6,532 bases of DNA. It comes from an uncultured Oscillospiraceae bacterium. Its GTDB lineage: Bacteria > Bacillota > Clostridia > Oscillospirales > Oscillospiraceae. Made by a program: the position numbers and the translations under genes. The stretch is taken from contig CAKUJN010000104.1 in assembly GCA_934661735.1 (NCBI GenBank), positions 1 through 6,532 on the forward strand, in the 5' to 3' direction. Under the pieces are notes generated by a model. The model was not told the origin of the DNA and searched no databases. It saw only the letters and a list, made by a program, of their open reading frames with translations. Positions 5,335 to 6,532 of this stretch are shown piece by piece (position 1 is the stretch's first letter; each line of letters starts with the position of its first letter).

Positions 5335-6345
5335 ATGAATAACGAGACGATATCCAGAATTGTAAAAGCAAGCGGCGTCTCTGCCGGAGAGCTGATTCTC
5401 ATTCACTTTTGGGGCGAGGATGCGGATAAGCGCGTTGCAAATCAGTTTATTGCGGCCGTTGCCGCGATGGGTGCAACGCCTGTTCTTTTGCAGCAGGCCC
5501 GTTCGATCAATCGGGAAATCTTTACGGCAGCAAAGGAAAGCTGCTTTGACGACCGGTATTTTGAGCTGTTTTTCAAATTTGATGCTGTATTGGATGTGTT
5601 TGCCTATCAGCCGGTCATCCTTGGATATAAAATCGAAGAGGAACAGATGGAGCTGTATCGCCGATATGTCTCACAGCTCTTTAACAGGCTGGTGATGTGC
5701 AGGCGCTTTGCGCAGATCCGCATCCCGACAGAGGCCAACGCGGAGGAATCCGGCCTTGACCCGCAGGACTATATCCGGCGCATAAACCGCGCGTATGATA
5801 TTGACTATGACGCCGTCGGCACCGCATGCAGGCGCGAAATGGAACGGTTTATCGGGATCGGGCAGGTGGCTGTCCATACGGGGGATGCGTGCGTGCTGCA
5901 TCTGGATCTGACCGGACGCACGTGGGTGATTGACGCCGGCGAGGGTGATCTTCCCTGCGGCGAGATCTATATTGCTCCCGTGGAAGGGAAAACCAATGGA
6001 AACGTGTTCTTTGAAACGTTCTATCTGGATGATGTGCAATACACGGATGTGACATTGCAGATTGTAAACGGCGAGGTTTCAGGCAGCAGCCACGCGGAAA
6101 TTGCAAGGCATTTTGCCGAAGTGCCGAGAGAAAACCGGATCGTCTGTGAACTGGGCCTCGGCATGAATCCCAATGTCACGGATTTGTGCGGATATACCTT
6201 GCTGGACGAAAAGATGGCGGGGACTTTTCATATTGCCGTTGGCGCAAATACGATGTTTGGCGGCAAAAACGACGCGTCTGACCATGTTGACTTTGTCGGG
6301 CACGGGGTGGTTGCGGCGATATCCGATTTGTCCGGGGACAGGTGA
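5335..6345 (+). CDS. M29-family (AmpS/AmpT-like) aminopeptidase
   Basis: This intact 336-residue protein belongs to the M29 metallo-aminopeptidases, cytoplasmic enzymes that remove N-terminal residues from peptides using two metal ions. The C-terminal half has the family pattern: GDLPCGEIYIAPVEGKTNG, CELGLGMNPN (E272), LLDEKMAGTFHIAVG (E292, H299) and ASDHVDF (H317, D319). The N-terminal half (1-170) has a Rossmann-like region, VSAGELILIHFWGEDADK. It is shorter than the ~400 residues of classical members, with little after HVDF, so an early C-terminal end is possible. A tyrosine ligand found in classical enzymes is not obvious. GGAGGT (5323-5328) sits 6 bases before ATG 5335, and the gene begins 4 bases after the CPBP stop. 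It is clearly less GC-rich than the genes before it and carries no lesion. Confidence 0.85.
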   Translation: MNNETISRIVKASGVSAGELILIHFWGEDADKRVANQFIAAVAAMGATPVLLQQARSINREIFTAAKESCFDDRYFELFFKFDAVLDVFAYQPVILGYKIEEEQMELYRRYVSQLFNRLVMCRRFAQIRIPTEANAEESGLDPQDYIRRINRAYDIDYDAVGTACRREMERFIGIGQVAVHTGDACVLHLDLTGRTWVIDAGEGDLPCGEIYIAPVEGKTNGNVFFETFYLDDVQYTDVTLQIVNGEVSGSSHAEIARHFAEVPRENRIVCELGLGMNPNVTDLCGYTLLDEKMAGTFHIAVGANTMFGGKNDASDHVDFVGHGVVAAISDLSGDR

Positions 6346-6381
6346 AAGCGTCAATCCGGCGGGAAAGAGCATGGTATTCAC

Positions 6382-6453
6382 ACAGGGGCGACGACCCTGT
6401 CGGCCCTCTTATCCGGATTCACCGGAGGCGCCGAGTTTGCGGTGACACCGCAA
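6382..6453 (+). repeat. Three short hairpins in the right intergenic region
   Basis: Successive small inverted repeats lie after the aminopeptidase gene: 6382-6387 with 6395-6400 (6 bp), 6412-6416 with 6422-6426 (5 bp), and 6437-6443 with 6447-6453 (7 bp, loop GAC). None has a T-run. Together with the palindrome at 6468-6501 they look like one structured intergenic element rather than a gene. The region 6346-6532 otherwise shows no confident coding sequence. Confidence 0.45.
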
Positions 6454-6467
6454 CTGTCGCTCCGCGG

Positions 6468-6501
6468 GCATACTTTTTCTGGCTTGTCAGAAAAAGTATG
6501 C
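6468..6501. repeat. Perfect 14-bp palindrome, probable dispersed repeat
   Basis: GCATACTTTTTCTG (6468-6481) pairs perfectly with 6488-6501 around loop GCTTGT. The T5 run is inside the 5' arm and an A5 run follows on the + strand, so it is not a standard terminator for the aminopeptidase gene, though the stem could slow polymerase in either direction. I have an impression that this palindrome recurs between genes in gut clostridia, but that cannot be verified here. Confidence 0.55.
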
Positions 6502-6532
6502 AAAAAGAGACGCTGGAAACGAATCGGATTGT

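Noticed and set aside
4404..5402. 332-codon minus-strand reading frame
   Set aside because: Antisense to the CPBP gene, whose active-site motifs are all readable on the + strand; the minus product is Arg/Gln/Pro-rich with no family features.

Overview
The window looks like chromosomal DNA of a moderately high-GC Gram-positive anaerobe, most likely a gut clostridium of the Oscillospirales/Ruminococcaceae type. The basis is strong AGGAG-type ribosome binding sites, a perfect sigma-A promoter, a TetR plus cysteine-rich KTR gene pair typical of Firmicutes, a CPBP protease, a DUF2975 membrane protein and T-tailed terminators. The assignment is by protein flavour and composition only. All supported genes lie on the + strand.

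Left edge (1-471): a 3' fragment of a tRNA-Leu(UAA) gene begins exactly at the anticodon loop (63-117) and has no 5' half. This is what the duplicated attachment core of a tRNA-integrating element looks like, so bases 1-62 are probably the end of a mobile element lying to the left. A run of strong hairpins follows (117-371), including an overlapping pair and a diverged duplicate. A consensus promoter (TTGACA-17-TATAAT, 385-413) and a direct repeat then lead into the first gene.

Genes: a TetR-family regulator (478-1062) and a cysteine-rich KTR protein (1059-1256) overlap and are intact. A terminator-like hairpin spans the end of the KTR gene and the start of the next reading frame. Next come an unrecognised ~350-residue protein gene (1256-2308, two frameshifts), an intact DUF2087 gene (2292-2606) and an aminoglycoside-phosphotransferase-fold kinase gene (2599-3570, one in-frame TAG). 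A small two-helix membrane protein (3611-3778), a DUF2975-like membrane protein gene (3881-4440, one frameshift) and a CPBP-family protease gene (4440-5330, one in-frame TAG) follow. The last gene encodes an M29-family aminopeptidase (5335-6345), intact and visibly less GC-rich. Most junctions overlap or are only a few bases wide, so the ancestral arrangement looks like one or two operons.

The main oddity is that four of the five longest genes between 1256 and 5330 carry one or two tiny lesions (1-2 base indels or a single TAG), while the remaining sequence still reads as good protein. The flanking genes are intact. Recent pseudogenisation, assembly indel errors, or (for the two TAGs only) amber readthrough are the competing explanations. 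The right edge (6346-6532) has no confident gene and holds a series of small hairpins ending in a perfect 14-bp palindrome that looks like a dispersed intergenic repeat.
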